Source: Bacteroidaceae bacterium (GTDB lineage Bacteria; Bacteroidota; Bacteroidia; Bacteroidales; Bacteroidaceae). Taken from it: a stretch of 64,000 nt of DNA. The notes under the pieces are model-generated. The model worked only from the letters and a program-made list of their open reading frames with translations. It had not been told where the DNA came from and made no database searches. Shown piece after piece: positions 17,801 through 27,211 of the stretch. The DNA lies in contig JAILQO010000081.1 of NCBI GenBank assembly GCA_024698925.1, forward strand, positions 1 through 64,000, in the 5' to 3' direction. How positions within the stretch are numbered: the stretch's first letter is position 1; each line of letters begins with the position of its first letter. The position numbers and the translations under genes were made by a program.

Positions 17801-19993
17801 TTATTTGGCGGTGAATGATGCGACGCTGGTGGAACCTGTGGCAGATGATCCGAGGTAGAAGCCGTGCCAGATGGTTGTGGCGTCAGTGGGGGCTGTCTCA
17901 GATGACTTGATGGTATATTTTGAACCGCTCTTCATGCTGGTGGCTGTGATGAAGGTGCAGGTACTGTTGATGGCTACGGGTAACTGGAAGGTCACTAGAT
18001 TCTTGCCAGATTCATCAGCCAGTGTATTATAGACATTGGCCTTGAAGTTGACGGTGCCAGGGAACGAATAGCCCTGTGCCGCTCCGGATATGGTGCCAGT
18101 CGCGCTACTCTGCTTGCCGCCAGCGCCGATGGCGATGCCTGTACCTGTAATCTGGATGTAATTGTTGTTATCGCAGTCAAAGGCTTCGTCGGGGTCGCCC
18201 TTCGTCATGTAAGCCAGCACATTACCATTGCCGATGGTGATGGCGCCGCTGGTGCCGGAATTGGAATCGATGACGTCGTTACCCGTAGAATAACAGACGG
18301 TGGTGCCTCCGTTGAAGGTAATCTTGCCTGCAGAATTCATACAGTCATCGTAGCACTTCAGGTAGTGCTGTCCGCCGTTGATGTCTATACTGGTCTTCGA
18401 CTCCAGTCCCTCTGCGCCGCTCTTGGTGGTCGTGATCTCTGTCTGGCCACCGTAGATGGTCACGGCGCAAATGGCTTTAATGCCCTTGGCTGACGAAGAA
18501 CTGCTGCTAGTGCCAGTCTGTGAGATGGTGAGTGTGGGGCCTGTGCCGTCGCTCTTGCCTTGGGTGTAGGAACCTGTGATGTTCGTCCATGTGGTTCCAC
18601 CACCGGTGCCTCCACCGCCACCAGGGCCTCCACCGCCACCGGGACCTCCTCCACCAGGAAAACCAGGAGCAAACCAACCGCTACTGCCGCTTGTTGACTG
18701 CGTGCCATCGCCGCAGCGAATGGCCTTCGATGCGTTGCCACTCATGGTGATGTTGATCGTTCCGTCGTTGAGGGCCATATTGAGGGCTTTCATGCCTTTG
18801 GCGCCCTTCACATCGCTGGAAATCGTCGTGGGTGCAGCACTATTGGTGATGGTCAGCGTGCCGCCATCGGTGGTAATCGTCTCATCAGCAGAGATGCCGC
18901 GGCCTGCAGCTCCAGTTACTTTGATGTCGATGGTGCCACCTGTTACTGTGACGTTAGTACCCTTGATGGCTGCGGTGTATGATGGGTCGCTACTGTCGCT
19001 GGTATCCACCTTACCGCCAGCTGTCAGCGTGAGGTCGCCGTCGTTGATGCATGCCAGTCCTGTGGCCTTTAGGCATTTGCCTCCGGCAGCCGAAGTTGGC
19101 ACGGTAATCTTGAGTGTACCACCTTCGACATAGATGTTTCCTGTGTTCTCGTCCACGTGGTCTTCGGTCTCGGTTGTCGTGCCGCTGTCTTCCTCCAGGT
19201 CAGCCTGGATGCCGTCGTCACCTACGTCACTGATGGTCACACTTCCGCTTTTCATCAGGAAGTATTTGTTGCAGGAGATAGCGTCCTTCACGGCTGAAGT
19301 CACGTTCAGCGTCAGGTGTTTCACGCTGATGTAGTCGCCGCTCTTGATGGCGTGAGCCGTCTTGCCCACGACTGTCAGGGTTCCGTTACCCTGCAATTGC
19401 AGTTGTCCCTTGCTGTAGAGGCAAGCTTTCTGTTCACCGTTGGCACCATCCGTCAGCGTGTTCTCCGTATCTTTCTTCACGCTGAGCTGGATGCGTTTCT
19501 TGTTGGTGATGCTGATGGCGGCGCCATTGGGATTGGTCAGCGTCACTCCAGCCAGCTGGAGGGTGCACTTGTAACTGCCACCCAGTGTCAGTGAGCCATC
19601 TGTCGTCGTTCCGCTGAGCGTGTAGGTAATCTCGTCGCCGTCGATATCATCTGTGTTGGTTTGTGCTATGGTGACGTGTGCTCCGCTGAGGGTGGGGGTG
19701 ACATATTGTGCTACGTTTCCAGCTACTTTGACCGTCGCTGTTGAAGCGGCATATTCCACGCTCACTTGGTTGTTGGTCACTTCTGTTTCATCCACCGTCA
19801 TCGCGTCGATGTCAGCGAGTGTGAAAGTCTTGCCCATGATGGTCACGGTCTCGCCATCTTTGTAGGTCATCTCTCCGGCCTGAGCTGCTGGGAACTGATA
19901 GGTGACGTTGCCTACGCGGACGTTCAGGGTCTGGCCCATGGCTGACAATAACCAGCAGCCAAAGGCTATAGTTATCAAGATTCTACGTTTCAT
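17801..19993 (-). CDS. secreted carbohydrate-binding-domain (Cthe_2159-like) beta-helix protein
   Basis: A 730-aa secreted protein (signal ends near LLSAMGQ). From about residue 105 it is made of short beta-helix turns of the Cthe_2159 type (YTLSGTTTDGSLTLGG, DGIQADLEEDSG, GGKCLKATGLACINDGDLTLTAGG, GAAGRGISADETITTDGG). Members bind polygalacturonate or cellulose-like polymers with calcium. A Gly/Pro-rich linker (GGGGPGGGGGPGGGGG region, about residues 446-465) splits the helix into two parts. There is no catalytic signature. Its ATG overlaps the TGA of the upstream 141-aa gene (ATGA), so the two are translationally coupled. Confidence 0.75.
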   Translation of the reverse strand: MKRRILITIAFGCWLLSAMGQTLNVRVGNVTYQFPAAQAGEMTYKDGETVTIMGKTFTLADIDAMTVDETEVTNNQVSVEYAASTATVKVAGNVAQYVTPTLSGAHVTIAQTNTDDIDGDEITYTLSGTTTDGSLTLGGSYKCTLQLAGVTLTNPNGAAISITNKKRIQLSVKKDTENTLTDGANGEQKACLYSKGQLQLQGNGTLTVVGKTAHAIKSGDYISVKHLTLNVTSAVKDAISCNKYFLMKSGSVTISDVGDDGIQADLEEDSGTTTETEDHVDENTGNIYVEGGTLKITVPTSAAGGKCLKATGLACINDGDLTLTAGGKVDTSDSSDPSYTAAIKGTNVTVTGGTIDIKVTGAAGRGISADETITTDGGTLTITNSAAPTTISSDVKGAKGMKALNMALNDGTINITMSGNASKAIRCGDGTQSTSGSSGWFAPGFPGGGGPGGGGGPGGGGGTGGGTTWTNITGSYTQGKSDGTGPTLTISQTGTSSSSSSAKGIKAICAVTIYGGQTEITTTKSGAEGLESKTSIDINGGQHYLKCYDDCMNSAGKITFNGGTTVCYSTGNDVIDSNSGTSGAITIGNGNVLAYMTKGDPDEAFDCDNNNYIQITGTGIAIGAGGKQSSATGTISGAAQGYSFPGTVNFKANVYNTLADESGKNLVTFQLPVAINSTCTFITATSMKSGSKYTIKSSETAPTDATTIWHGFYLGSSATGSTSVASFTAK

Positions 19994-20415
19994 CTTACCA
20001 CAATTTTATAGGTTTTATCCTTCTTCTTGACGATATAAGCTCCTTTTTTCACTTGATCTTTCTTGATCTTCTTGCCCTGCAGGTCGTAAATTTCGGTGGA
20101 ATCGTCAAAATTCGCATCCTTATCTTCCATTTGCGAGATGCCCGTTGTGTTGCTCTCGTCTGTTGCCGAGAAGTACATCTTGCTCAAGTTAGAGATGACA
20201 AAAGACTTGGAGCCGGCGGTAAGTGTATTGCCGTTGATGCTCAGGGATAACGAAGAAACAGATACGGAGGCCTTCGCTCCGTCGGTCGTCTCAAAAGTCA
20301 GGTAGGCGTATTTGCTATCCTCCGTCTCAGTGAGAGGCTGTGGGAGAGCCTTGGCTTGGGCCGTCAGTGCCCCAGCCAATGTGATTACGCATAAGATAAA
20401 CTTCTTCATAAGCAT
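19990..20415 (-). CDS. small secreted protein with YDLxGK C-terminal tail
   Basis: A 141-aa secreted protein with signal peptide (MKKFILCVITLAGALTAQA). Residues 35-85 form a short beta-rich segment (YLTFETTDGAKASVSV). The C-terminus (IYDLQGKKIKKDQV...YKIVVR) is the tail repeatedly found on secreted Prevotella and Bacteroides proteins. It may be a sorting or anchoring module. Translation may start at 20415 or at the MKK Met, 20409. It is coupled to the beta-helix gene by an ATGA overlap, suggesting the two act together. Confidence 0.65.
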   Translation of the reverse strand: MLMKKFILCVITLAGALTAQAKALPQPLTETEDSKYAYLTFETTDGAKASVSVSSLSLSINGNTLTAGSKSFVISNLSKMYFSATDESNTTGISQMEDKDANFDDSTEIYDLQGKKIKKDQVKKGAYIVKKKDKTYKIVVR

Positions 20416-20447
20416 GATTATTTGCTGATAATTTTATTATTCTGCGG

Positions 20448-20455
20448 CAAAGATA
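20448..20455 (-). promoter_or_regulatory. -7 box for the secreted-protein pair
   Basis: Minus-strand TATCTTTG, 32 nt upstream of the 141-aa gene. Confidence 0.55.
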
Positions 20456-20583
20456 CAATAAAATAGGTGATGCCACCAAATTTGTTCAACGAAACCCCTG
20501 TTTTATTCAGCGAAATCCCCCTTACCAAAATGAATTACATGGTGAAGAAAAGAAAATCCGATGCCGTAATATTCTTTATTTCT

Positions 20584-20658
20584 CGTCGTGAATTTTATAT
20601 TTTACGACGTGAAATATAAGTTTTACGTCGGGAAATATATATTTTACGTCGTAAAATA
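20584..20658. repeat. 21-bp tandem repeat, 3.5 copies
   Basis: Units begin at 20584, 20605, 20626 and 20647 (the last partial). Each reads CGTCGtGAAaTaTAtaTTTTA with few changes. The junctions form TTTTACG/CGTAAAA dyads, so the array is also a chain of inverted repeats spaced two helical turns apart. It lies in the 420-bp gap between the secreted-protein pair and argF'; nothing else coding is visible there. Confidence 0.75.
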
Positions 20659-20746
20659 AAGAATTCTCAACGATAGAGATTCTTTTATCTGCCGATGTAG
20701 CGCAGTTTTAATCCCGAGTCATGTAGTTTTTATGCTGATGATTGGG

Positions 20747-20791
20747 TAAAAAATAAGTGGACTGTGTCCTCTTGAACGACACAGTCCACTT
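20747..20791 (-). terminator. terminator of the argF' transcript
   Basis: A perfect 14-bp stem (20755-20768 with 20778-20791, AAGTGGACTGTGTC) and 9-nt loop are followed on the minus strand by ATTTTTTACCC. It lies 45 nt after the argF' stop. Confidence 0.9.
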
Positions 20792-20835
20792 TAAGTCTAC
20801 GAATGATGATGCTTATTGGAAAGCAGATATTCGCT

Positions 20836-21807
20836 TTAGAGAGCCTCGAGCATGCGCTTTAGTACGACCTGCGCTGAAATCTCGCGGTTGGCAGCTTCTG
20901 GAATGACGAGGCTGCGAGGTGACTCTATAACATCGTCTGTGACAATCATGTTGCGACGAACGGGCAGACAATGCAGGAATGCCGCGTCATTGGTGATAGC
21001 CATCTGGCGCGCGCTGACGCACCAATCCATCATGGTGTGGTAGTCGTGTAGCACCTTGCCGTAGTCCTCAGGACGCGTAACGCCTGGGCAGCTCCAGTTC
21101 TTGGCATAGACGAAGTCGGCACCTTCGAAAGCTTTCATCTGGTCATACTCTACGCGTGCTCCTTTGACGAACTGTGGGTCGAGTTCGTAGCCTTCGGGAT
21201 GCGTGATGACAAAGTCCACATCAGCGGCCAGCATCCATTCTGCAAAGCTATTAGGAACAGCCTGCGGCAGGGATTTGGGATGCGGAGCCCAAGTCATGAC
21301 GACCTTGGGTCGGGCGCTGCGTTTGTGTTCCTCGATTGTAATCAAATCAGCAAAGGCCTGGAGGGGGTGTACGGTAGCACTTTCCATAAAGAAGACGGGG
21401 CGACCGCTGTACTTAATGAACTGATTCAGGATTTTCTCTTCATAGTCATCCTTGCGGTTCTCGAAGCGGGCGAAGCTGCGAACACCGATGACATCGCAGT
21501 AAGAGCCCATTACGGGTATGGCTTCCAGAAGGTGCTCGCTCTTGTCGCCGTCCATGATGACGCCACGCTCAGTCTCCAACTTCCAGGCTCCTTGATTCAC
21601 ATCGAGCACGATGACGTTCATGCCCAGATTCATCGCAGCTTTCTGCGTGCTGAGGCGCGTGCGAAGCGAGTTGTTGAAGAAGATGAGCAACGCGGTCTTG
21701 TTCTTGCCGAGATGTTGCCATTGGTAGCGGTCGCGCTTCACTTCCTGCGCTTCCGCGAGGGCGACGCGGAGGTCGCCGATGTCTTGTACATGTTGAAATA
21801 TCTTCAT
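20836..21807 (-). CDS. argF': N-succinylornithine/N-acetylornithine carbamoyltransferase
   Basis: Transfers a carbamoyl group to an N-acylated ornithine in arginine synthesis. From the ATG at 21807 it is 323 aa, which matches the family; the nine extra upstream codons lie in a simple repeat and are probably untranslated. The carbamoyl-phosphate loop NNSLRTRLSTQ (45-55), HPLQAFADL and HCLPVRRN are present. The sequence follows Bacteroides fragilis succinylornithine transcarbamylase closely, but the specificity position I recall as Pro90 there is Ser90 here (DGDKSEHL). It is downstream of the TldD-like gene by 46 nt. Confidence 0.9.
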   Translation of the reverse strand: MKIFQHVQDIGDLRVALAEAQEVKRDRYQWQHLGKNKTALLIFFNNSLRTRLSTQKAAMNLGMNVIVLDVNQGAWKLETERGVIMDGDKSEHLLEAIPVMGSYCDVIGVRSFARFENRKDDYEEKILNQFIKYSGRPVFFMESATVHPLQAFADLITIEEHKRSARPKVVMTWAPHPKSLPQAVPNSFAEWMLAADVDFVITHPEGYELDPQFVKGARVEYDQMKAFEGADFVYAKNWSCPGVTRPEDYGKVLHDYHTMMDWCVSARQMAITNDAAFLHCLPVRRNMIVTDDVIESPRSLVIPEAANREISAQVVLKRMLEAL

Positions 21808-21824
21808 ATGAAATTTTAATTTTT

Positions 21825-21867
21825 CACTTTTCACTCATTCACTTTTCACTCATTCACTTTTCACTCT
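21825..21867. repeat. 15-bp tandem repeat between the TldD-like gene and argF'
   Basis: CACTTTTCACTCATT occurs at 21825-21839 and 21840-21854 and a third, incomplete copy at 21855-21867. The array covers the last codons and stop of the TldD-like gene and the argF' leader. It belongs to the simple AT-rich repeat type also seen near 4206 and 42049. Confidence 0.7.
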
Positions 21868-24800
21868 CCCTTTCCCGATGCAATGGGAATGTGAGGGTTG
21901 GTTTAGCTATTGGGTCAGGCGTTCCCGCAGGAATCTCAATGTCGCCCAGAAGCATCGCCTTAGGACCTACGATGGAGAAGCTGGCACCACCGTCCTCTTC
22001 GTTTGTCACGGCTTCCTGCTCGGTGGAGAGGGCACTGATGTGGCGCAGGTTATTGAGGTTGACATTGATACCTGAACTCTTTACCCGTGTTTCGCTGCCA
22101 TCCTTGACATTGACGCGGAAGATGCCATCATTGGCCCGTGCGATGTAGGCGTGATCATAGCCCTCACGCTGGGCTTCGCGCAACAGCTGCTTGCGCATCT
22201 TCTTAAGGGGAACGGTCTTGCTGCTCTCAATGCGCAGCACGCCAGGGGCTGTTGCTGCACCCATTGAGCTGCTGTAGCTATTAACGGCATTGAAGCGCAG
22301 ATTGCCAGTAGGTGTAGAGGTGCTCAGTGAGGGGGTCACGCCGCAGAGTTGGCCACGAAAGATGCCATGATCGATCAATGTCACGGGCTGTGGTTTCTGG
22401 CCATTGGCATCGGCGGTGTAATAGCCTGCGAGCGGCTTGCCGTCCCACGTGCTGAGTGTCGGATCCTGACGCATACTGATCTTGTCATCAACAATCTTAC
22501 GATTCATCTTCACAAAGATCTCGCGATCGCTCTGGGTATAGGGGTGCCAGGCACGGAAGTTATGACGACCGCTGCTGGCATTGTCGTAAATCCAACTGCA
22601 GGCATCGCCCTCAAAGAGCACAGGGCCGACGTAGTAGTCCTCTTCAATCTTTGTCTGCAAGAGATCGAACTGTCGACGGATGAATTTGCGCACTTTCTTG
22701 GTAAAGTTGACGCTGTCTGCCAACGCTTCGGCAGCAGAGGTATACGTCTCGCGATAGCTAGAGGTCGCATTGTTGCCGTTGGTATGATGATAGAGGTGGA
22801 AAACGAAGACGATTTGGCAGGTGTTATCTTGAGGTTGTGCCACGCGGATGCCTTCGCTGTTCAGGCGGTAGATATCTACTTGACGCAGTTGGCAGTTGGC
22901 ATGGCTATATGTCAACTCAGGGAACTCGTGTGCCACAAGGGAAAGGCGACGGACGTAAGCCTCCAGTTCATCTGCGTGAAGGTCTTCGACTTCCGCACTA
23001 CGTTGTTGGATGCTGGTGGCCGGTTGCGAGGGGATGAGGTCGGAAAGCGCTTCCTCATCAGCCGGTAAAGTGGCTTTCTGCTGAGCCTGCTGCTTTCTCG
23101 CAAAGGCCGTAATAGCCTGCTTGTATCGAGCGTCGGTGGCCATCCACGCTTGACGGCGCAGGTTGTCATAATCCAAAGCCATAGGGATGTTGACGCCACG
23201 CATATCAGGCTCAGCCTGGAGTTGGCTGGTACGATGGTAGTCGCCGAGGATCACTTCAGCATCGAACTTTTGGAACCAAGGTGAAATGTCCTTCTTTCTG
23301 ATCTCACCAAGAGTGGCCGTAAGGTTCAACGAACGTGAGCGCTGTAGACGATAGTCGATGATAAAGGGTGCAGGCTGGCCATCCATCTTCAGGCTGTCCA
23401 TACTGCGGTGGAGCTCATCGGAGAGGGCTGAGAAGATGATACTATCGGGAGTGCTTTTTGTGGCAGGCGAGGTGGCTTTGAAGGTGGGGGCTTGCAGCTT
23501 GGGCATCAAATAACCTCTCTTCTGGCGGCGTTGTGTCTCTATCTTCGAGCAGAATATCATGGGCGAAGTAGCAGAGACAGGAACCCAACCACTCTCGGCA
23601 CCGCAGGAGCCAATAAAAGTGGAGGGCGTGTCGCCACCGGCTGTGATATTAGAGAACATGGAGAGAGGCGTACCGATCAGATCTACGCCGCGGACAAGTT
23701 CATCAGGACGTCCATCGACATAAATACGATAGACTTCCAAGGGCGTGACGTTGAATGAATTAATACTATTCCCTTCGCCCGTCTGCGTGTAACCTCCGCT
23801 GACACTTTGGAAGAGATAGCCGTATTCCTTGCCTTGGCGTTTTGCCTCATCGCGCAGCATCTTACGCATTTGGGCATCAGAGTATGGCTTTTGGGTCTCC
23901 ACAACGAGGTTGGATTGGCGACTCACGGGGGTGCCGCCTCCAGCAGTGCGGCCATGACCATTGCTTTCAGGGAAACTGTCAAGGGGTACGCGACTCATCA
24001 GGAATTCCTTGAGAACGCCGTTAACGACATTATTTACTCTACGCGCGCGAGTGCCTTCGTCATCATAGACGTAGCCGCCATTGAGGGGCTGTTGGCCATA
24101 ATGGGTCAGAGTTGGGTCGTTATATACTTGGAAATCCGTGGGGAGTACGCGCTCACCCACCATCTTGCGGAAGGTTTGACCACCGGATTTCATGCGATGA
24201 CCTTCAAGACGATGACCAAAGATCTCATGGAAGAAAACACCACTGGCAGGACCGCTCATCAAGGCCGGCCCCGTGAAGGGATCAGCAATAGGAGCCTTAA
24301 CTAGCGCTTCAAGACGGCGTCCCAAATCTTCGGCGTCGCGAAGCATCACCGCCTCTGAGGGTAAGGAGTCGAGTTCTGTTGCAAAGTAGCTCTGATATAA
24401 AGGTAGTACCATGCCATCCTCCGTAGTCGTCTCTACCTGGAGAAATACGCGATAGCTGCGATGGTTCTGTACGATGGCTGTTCCTTCTGTATTCACGAGG
24501 TGCGAACGATGGTATTCCATCTGCAGGTTGGCAACCGCCGAATTAAACTCCGGATGTTGACGGAAAATAGTGGAGATACGGCAGAGACGCTGTTCCCAGG
24601 CGCGTTGCTCCTCGGGGGTGAGGGCGGGGTGATCAAGCGGAGCCTCGTAGTATGTCTCAGCGGTTGAGCCGCTGAGCACGCTGAAGCAGGGTGCTTTGTC
24701 CTCGTTGTCGGCTTGCGTGCGTAGGCGGTTCTGCACGTTGCGATATTCATTGGTTACGCGATCGTAGGCATTCAACATGTGTTGCCAAATGTTAGCACGA

Positions 24801-25162
24801 AAAGCATCGGGTGAGGCATCGGTGAGTGGCAGTTCAAAGGTACCCACAGAACTCTGGGGATTGAACTTGTAGTTGTCCAACTCAGGTGAGCCAACACGGA
24901 TCTGGGGTGAGAACTGGCGCACGTGATCTTGTGATGAGTTGCCCAGGAAACCAAACGTGGCGGTAATGTTGGCCGTGTAGGATTCCAGAACACGGAAACT
25001 CATGAAGTAGGGCTTCACGTCCTGCTGTTGCAGTTCGTCGAAATCGGCAGCGAGCTCTTCGTGAAGAACACGCAGGAGGACGTCATCCTCGGCAGTGGTG
25101 GCAGCAAATAACGGAGCCAAGCCAAAGATGCTCAGGAGAAAAAGGCTAAAAAGTTTTTTCAT
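21854..25162 (-). CDS. secreted TldD-type metallopeptidase with a second, degenerate TldD/TldE-like half
   Basis: A 1102-aa protein with a signal peptide (LFSLFLLSIFGLAPLFA). Residues about 25-545 are a TldD/PmbA-family unit with the HExxxH zinc motif HEIFGH (His312, Glu313, His317) followed by RLEGHR, and the Cys-containing FIGSCGAESG that supplies the likely third ligand. Residues about 570-1090 repeat the same architecture (LSDELHRSMDSLKMDGQPAP, NLTATLGEIRKKD), but the position equivalent to HEIFGH reads without the motif (FEGDACSWIYDNASS). In E. coli TldD carries the motif and TldE does not, and they form a heterodimer; here both types are in one exported chain. Substrate unknown. Confidence 0.85.
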   Translation of the reverse strand: MKKLFSLFLLSIFGLAPLFAATTAEDDVLLRVLHEELAADFDELQQQDVKPYFMSFRVLESYTANITATFGFLGNSSQDHVRQFSPQIRVGSPELDNYKFNPQSSVGTFELPLTDASPDAFRANIWQHMLNAYDRVTNEYRNVQNRLRTQADNEDKAPCFSVLSGSTAETYYEAPLDHPALTPEEQRAWEQRLCRISTIFRQHPEFNSAVANLQMEYHRSHLVNTEGTAIVQNHRSYRVFLQVETTTEDGMVLPLYQSYFATELDSLPSEAVMLRDAEDLGRRLEALVKAPIADPFTGPALMSGPASGVFFHEIFGHRLEGHRMKSGGQTFRKMVGERVLPTDFQVYNDPTLTHYGQQPLNGGYVYDDEGTRARRVNNVVNGVLKEFLMSRVPLDSFPESNGHGRTAGGGTPVSRQSNLVVETQKPYSDAQMRKMLRDEAKRQGKEYGYLFQSVSGGYTQTGEGNSINSFNVTPLEVYRIYVDGRPDELVRGVDLIGTPLSMFSNITAGGDTPSTFIGSCGAESGWVPVSATSPMIFCSKIETQRRQKRGYLMPKLQAPTFKATSPATKSTPDSIIFSALSDELHRSMDSLKMDGQPAPFIIDYRLQRSRSLNLTATLGEIRKKDISPWFQKFDAEVILGDYHRTSQLQAEPDMRGVNIPMALDYDNLRRQAWMATDARYKQAITAFARKQQAQQKATLPADEEALSDLIPSQPATSIQQRSAEVEDLHADELEAYVRRLSLVAHEFPELTYSHANCQLRQVDIYRLNSEGIRVAQPQDNTCQIVFVFHLYHHTNGNNATSSYRETYTSAAEALADSVNFTKKVRKFIRRQFDLLQTKIEEDYYVGPVLFEGDACSWIYDNASSGRHNFRAWHPYTQSDREIFVKMNRKIVDDKISMRQDPTLSTWDGKPLAGYYTADANGQKPQPVTLIDHGIFRGQLCGVTPSLSTSTPTGNLRFNAVNSYSSSMGAATAPGVLRIESSKTVPLKKMRKQLLREAQREGYDHAYIARANDGIFRVNVKDGSETRVKSSGINVNLNNLRHISALSTEQEAVTNEEDGGASFSIVGPKAMLLGDIEIPAGTPDPIAKPTLTFPLHRERESEK

Positions 25163-25259
25163 AGAAAATAGATTGATGGATGAATGAATAGTCTTTGCTC
25201 TTGATGAGATTATACCCTTAAAAGTAACCCTCTGTCAGGAAAAAAGAGTGCGAAAAAGG

Positions 25260-26429
25260 TTATGGCCTTGTCTGTCCATTCCCTTTGATGATCCATTTAT
25301 AGGTCGTGATTTCTTCGAGTGCCATAGGGCCTCGGGCGTGAAGCTTCTGCGTGGAGATGCCGATTTCTGCGCCAAGTCCGAATTGTCCTCCGTCGGTAAA
25401 ACTTGTGGGGGCATTCCAATAGACACAAGCGGCATCAACTTCGTTGAGGAAGCGCTGGGCTGCCTCCTGGTCTTCCGTCACGATGCTCTCGCTGTGACCG
25501 CTGCCGTAGCGGGCAATGTGCTCAAGGGCTTCGTCTAAGCTATCCACTACCTTGACAGCCATACGTAGTGACAGGAATTCGGTACCAAAATCCTCCACAA
25601 CTTCTGTCCCCTTTTCCTTTAAAGGCTTGAGTATGGCTTCGAGATCGGCAAGGCGATCGCGATGGATGATGAGGCAGTCGAGGGCATTGCATACGCTGAC
25701 GCGGCGCGTCTTGGCATTGACCACGATGGGAATCGCTTTCTGCAGGTCTGCGGCGCGGTCGATGTAACAGTGGACTACGCCAGCACCAGTCTCGATGACT
25801 GGTACACGGGCATTTTCACGGACATAGTTGATGAGGCGGCTGCTGCCACGTGGAATGATGAGATCCACCTGCCTGCGTGCTTGCAACAGACGGTCGGTAT
25901 CCTCATGGCTGGTGAGGAGAAGTGCTGTTTCTGCGGGAAGGTTGTGGCGACAAAGCACCTCGTGGATGAGTGCAACGATAGCCGTGCAACTATCCTTAGC
26001 ATCGCTACCCCCCTTGAGGATGCAGGCACTACCAGCCTTCAAACAGAGCGCAAAGCAGTCAAAGCAGACATTGGGCCGTGCCTCGAAGATAATGCCAATA
26101 ACGCCAAAGGGAACACTCACGCGAGTGAGTTCCAAACCGTTGGGAAGGATACTGTGCTTGAGCACACGACCCAAGGGGGAGGGGAGACCAGCCACCTTGC
26201 GCAGGTCTGCGGCGATGTCGCGCAGCCGGGCTTCTGTCAGCTGCAGACGGTCATAGCGAGGGTCAGCAGGATCCATGCGCTGCAGGTCGAGTGCATTAGC
26301 CTGTAGCAACTCTTCCATGTGCGCCTCAGTGGCATCGGCCAGCTCCGTTAGGATAGCACTGCGCTCTGCATCGGTCAGCTGGGCAAGACGCTTGGCCGCC
26401 GTGCGGACATGATAGAAATCCGTATTCAT
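25260..26429 (-). CDS. proA: gamma-glutamyl phosphate reductase
   Basis: Second step of proline synthesis: NADPH-dependent reduction of gamma-glutamyl phosphate to the semialdehyde. The 389-aa protein is an ALDH-fold enzyme with [29 protein letters not shown], and the catalytic-Cys segment [15 protein letters not shown]. The last gene of the argD-to-proA run, it overlaps proB by 4 bp. Confidence 0.95.
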   Translation of the reverse strand: MNTDFYHVRTAAKRLAQLTDAERSAILTELADATEAHMEELLQANALDLQRMDPADPRYDRLQLTEARLRDIAADLRKVAGLPSPLGRVLKHSILPNGLELTRVSVPFGVIGIIFEARPNVCFDCFALCLKAGSACILKGGSDAKDSCTAIVALIHEVLCRHNLPAETALLLTSHEDTDRLLQARRQVDLIIPRGSSRLINYVRENARVPVIETGAGVVHCYIDRAADLQKAIPIVVNAKTRRVSVCNALDCLIIHRDRLADLEAILKPLKEKGTEVVEDFGTEFLSLRMAVKVVDSLDEALEHIARYGSGHSESIVTEDQEAAQRFLNEVDAACVYWNAPTSFTDGGQFGLGAEIGISTQKLHARGPMALEEITTYKWIIKGNGQTRP

Positions 26430-27211
26430 TGTGGGCAGAAATGGGTAAAAGGTACTTGCTCGGGATGTAAGAGCACATCGCAGAGGATATGCTCACGTTT
26501 GCCGTTGGCGATATAGACATGAATACCGGCATTGGCTACGAGCTGTGCTGTATGATATTTACTTTGCATGCCTCCTCGTCCAGCAGAGGAACGGCTTGAC
26601 TGAAGATATTGACTGAGGTCTGTGCCATGAGGCACTTCATGAATCAGTTCGGATTGTGGATCATCGGGATTACCTGTATAGATACCGTCAATGTTGGATA
26701 GGATGACAAGTGCACCGCAGTCCATCATTTGTGCGACGAGTCCGCTCAATTCATCGTTATCGGTGAACATCAGTTCCGTGACGCATACGGTGTCATTCTC
26801 ATTGACGATGGGTACCACGCCGTGTGCCAGCATCGCCGTCATACATTGGCGTTGGTTGTCGTATTGTTCACCAGGTGCGAAGTTCTCCTTCATGGTGAGA
26901 ATCTGTCCGACGTGAATGCCGTGGTCACGGAATAATTCAACGTAACGACCCATGAGTTTGGCTTGCCCAACGGCAGAGAAGACCTGACGTTGCTCCACGC
27001 TGTCTAATTGTGCTGCCTCGGTAGCGGGTAACTGTAGCTCGCTACGACCGCTGGCGACAGCGCCTGATGACACAAGGATGACCTCGAAACCTATCCGTCG
27101 TAACTCTGCCAGTTGGTCCACGAGTGCAGACATCCTTGTAACGTCCAATGTCCCGTCTTGGCGTGTCAGAACATTGGAGCCGACTTTGACGATGATACGT
27201 TTGTTACTCAT
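26426..27211 (-). CDS. proB: glutamate 5-kinase, short form without PUA domain
   Basis: First step of proline synthesis: ATP-dependent phosphorylation of glutamate. It has the amino acid kinase fold with [25 protein letters not shown] and the [25 protein letters not shown] pocket. At 261 aa it lacks the C-terminal PUA domain of the E. coli enzyme (367 aa), a common short form. It overlaps proC and proA by 4 bp each. Confidence 0.95.
   Translation of the reverse strand: MSNKRIIVKVGSNVLTRQDGTLDVTRMSALVDQLAELRRIGFEVILVSSGAVASGRSELQLPATEAAQLDSVEQRQVFSAVGQAKLMGRYVELFRDHGIHVGQILTMKENFAPGEQYDNQRQCMTAMLAHGVVPIVNENDTVCVTELMFTDNDELSGLVAQMMDCGALVILSNIDGIYTGNPDDPQSELIHEVPHGTDLSQYLQSSRSSAGRGGMQSKYHTAQLVANAGIHVYIANGKREHILCDVLLHPEQVPFTHFCPQ

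Noticed and set aside
18576-19133. Plus-strand proline-rich ORF (185 codons)
   Set aside because: It is the complement of the Gly-rich linker of the 730-aa protein.
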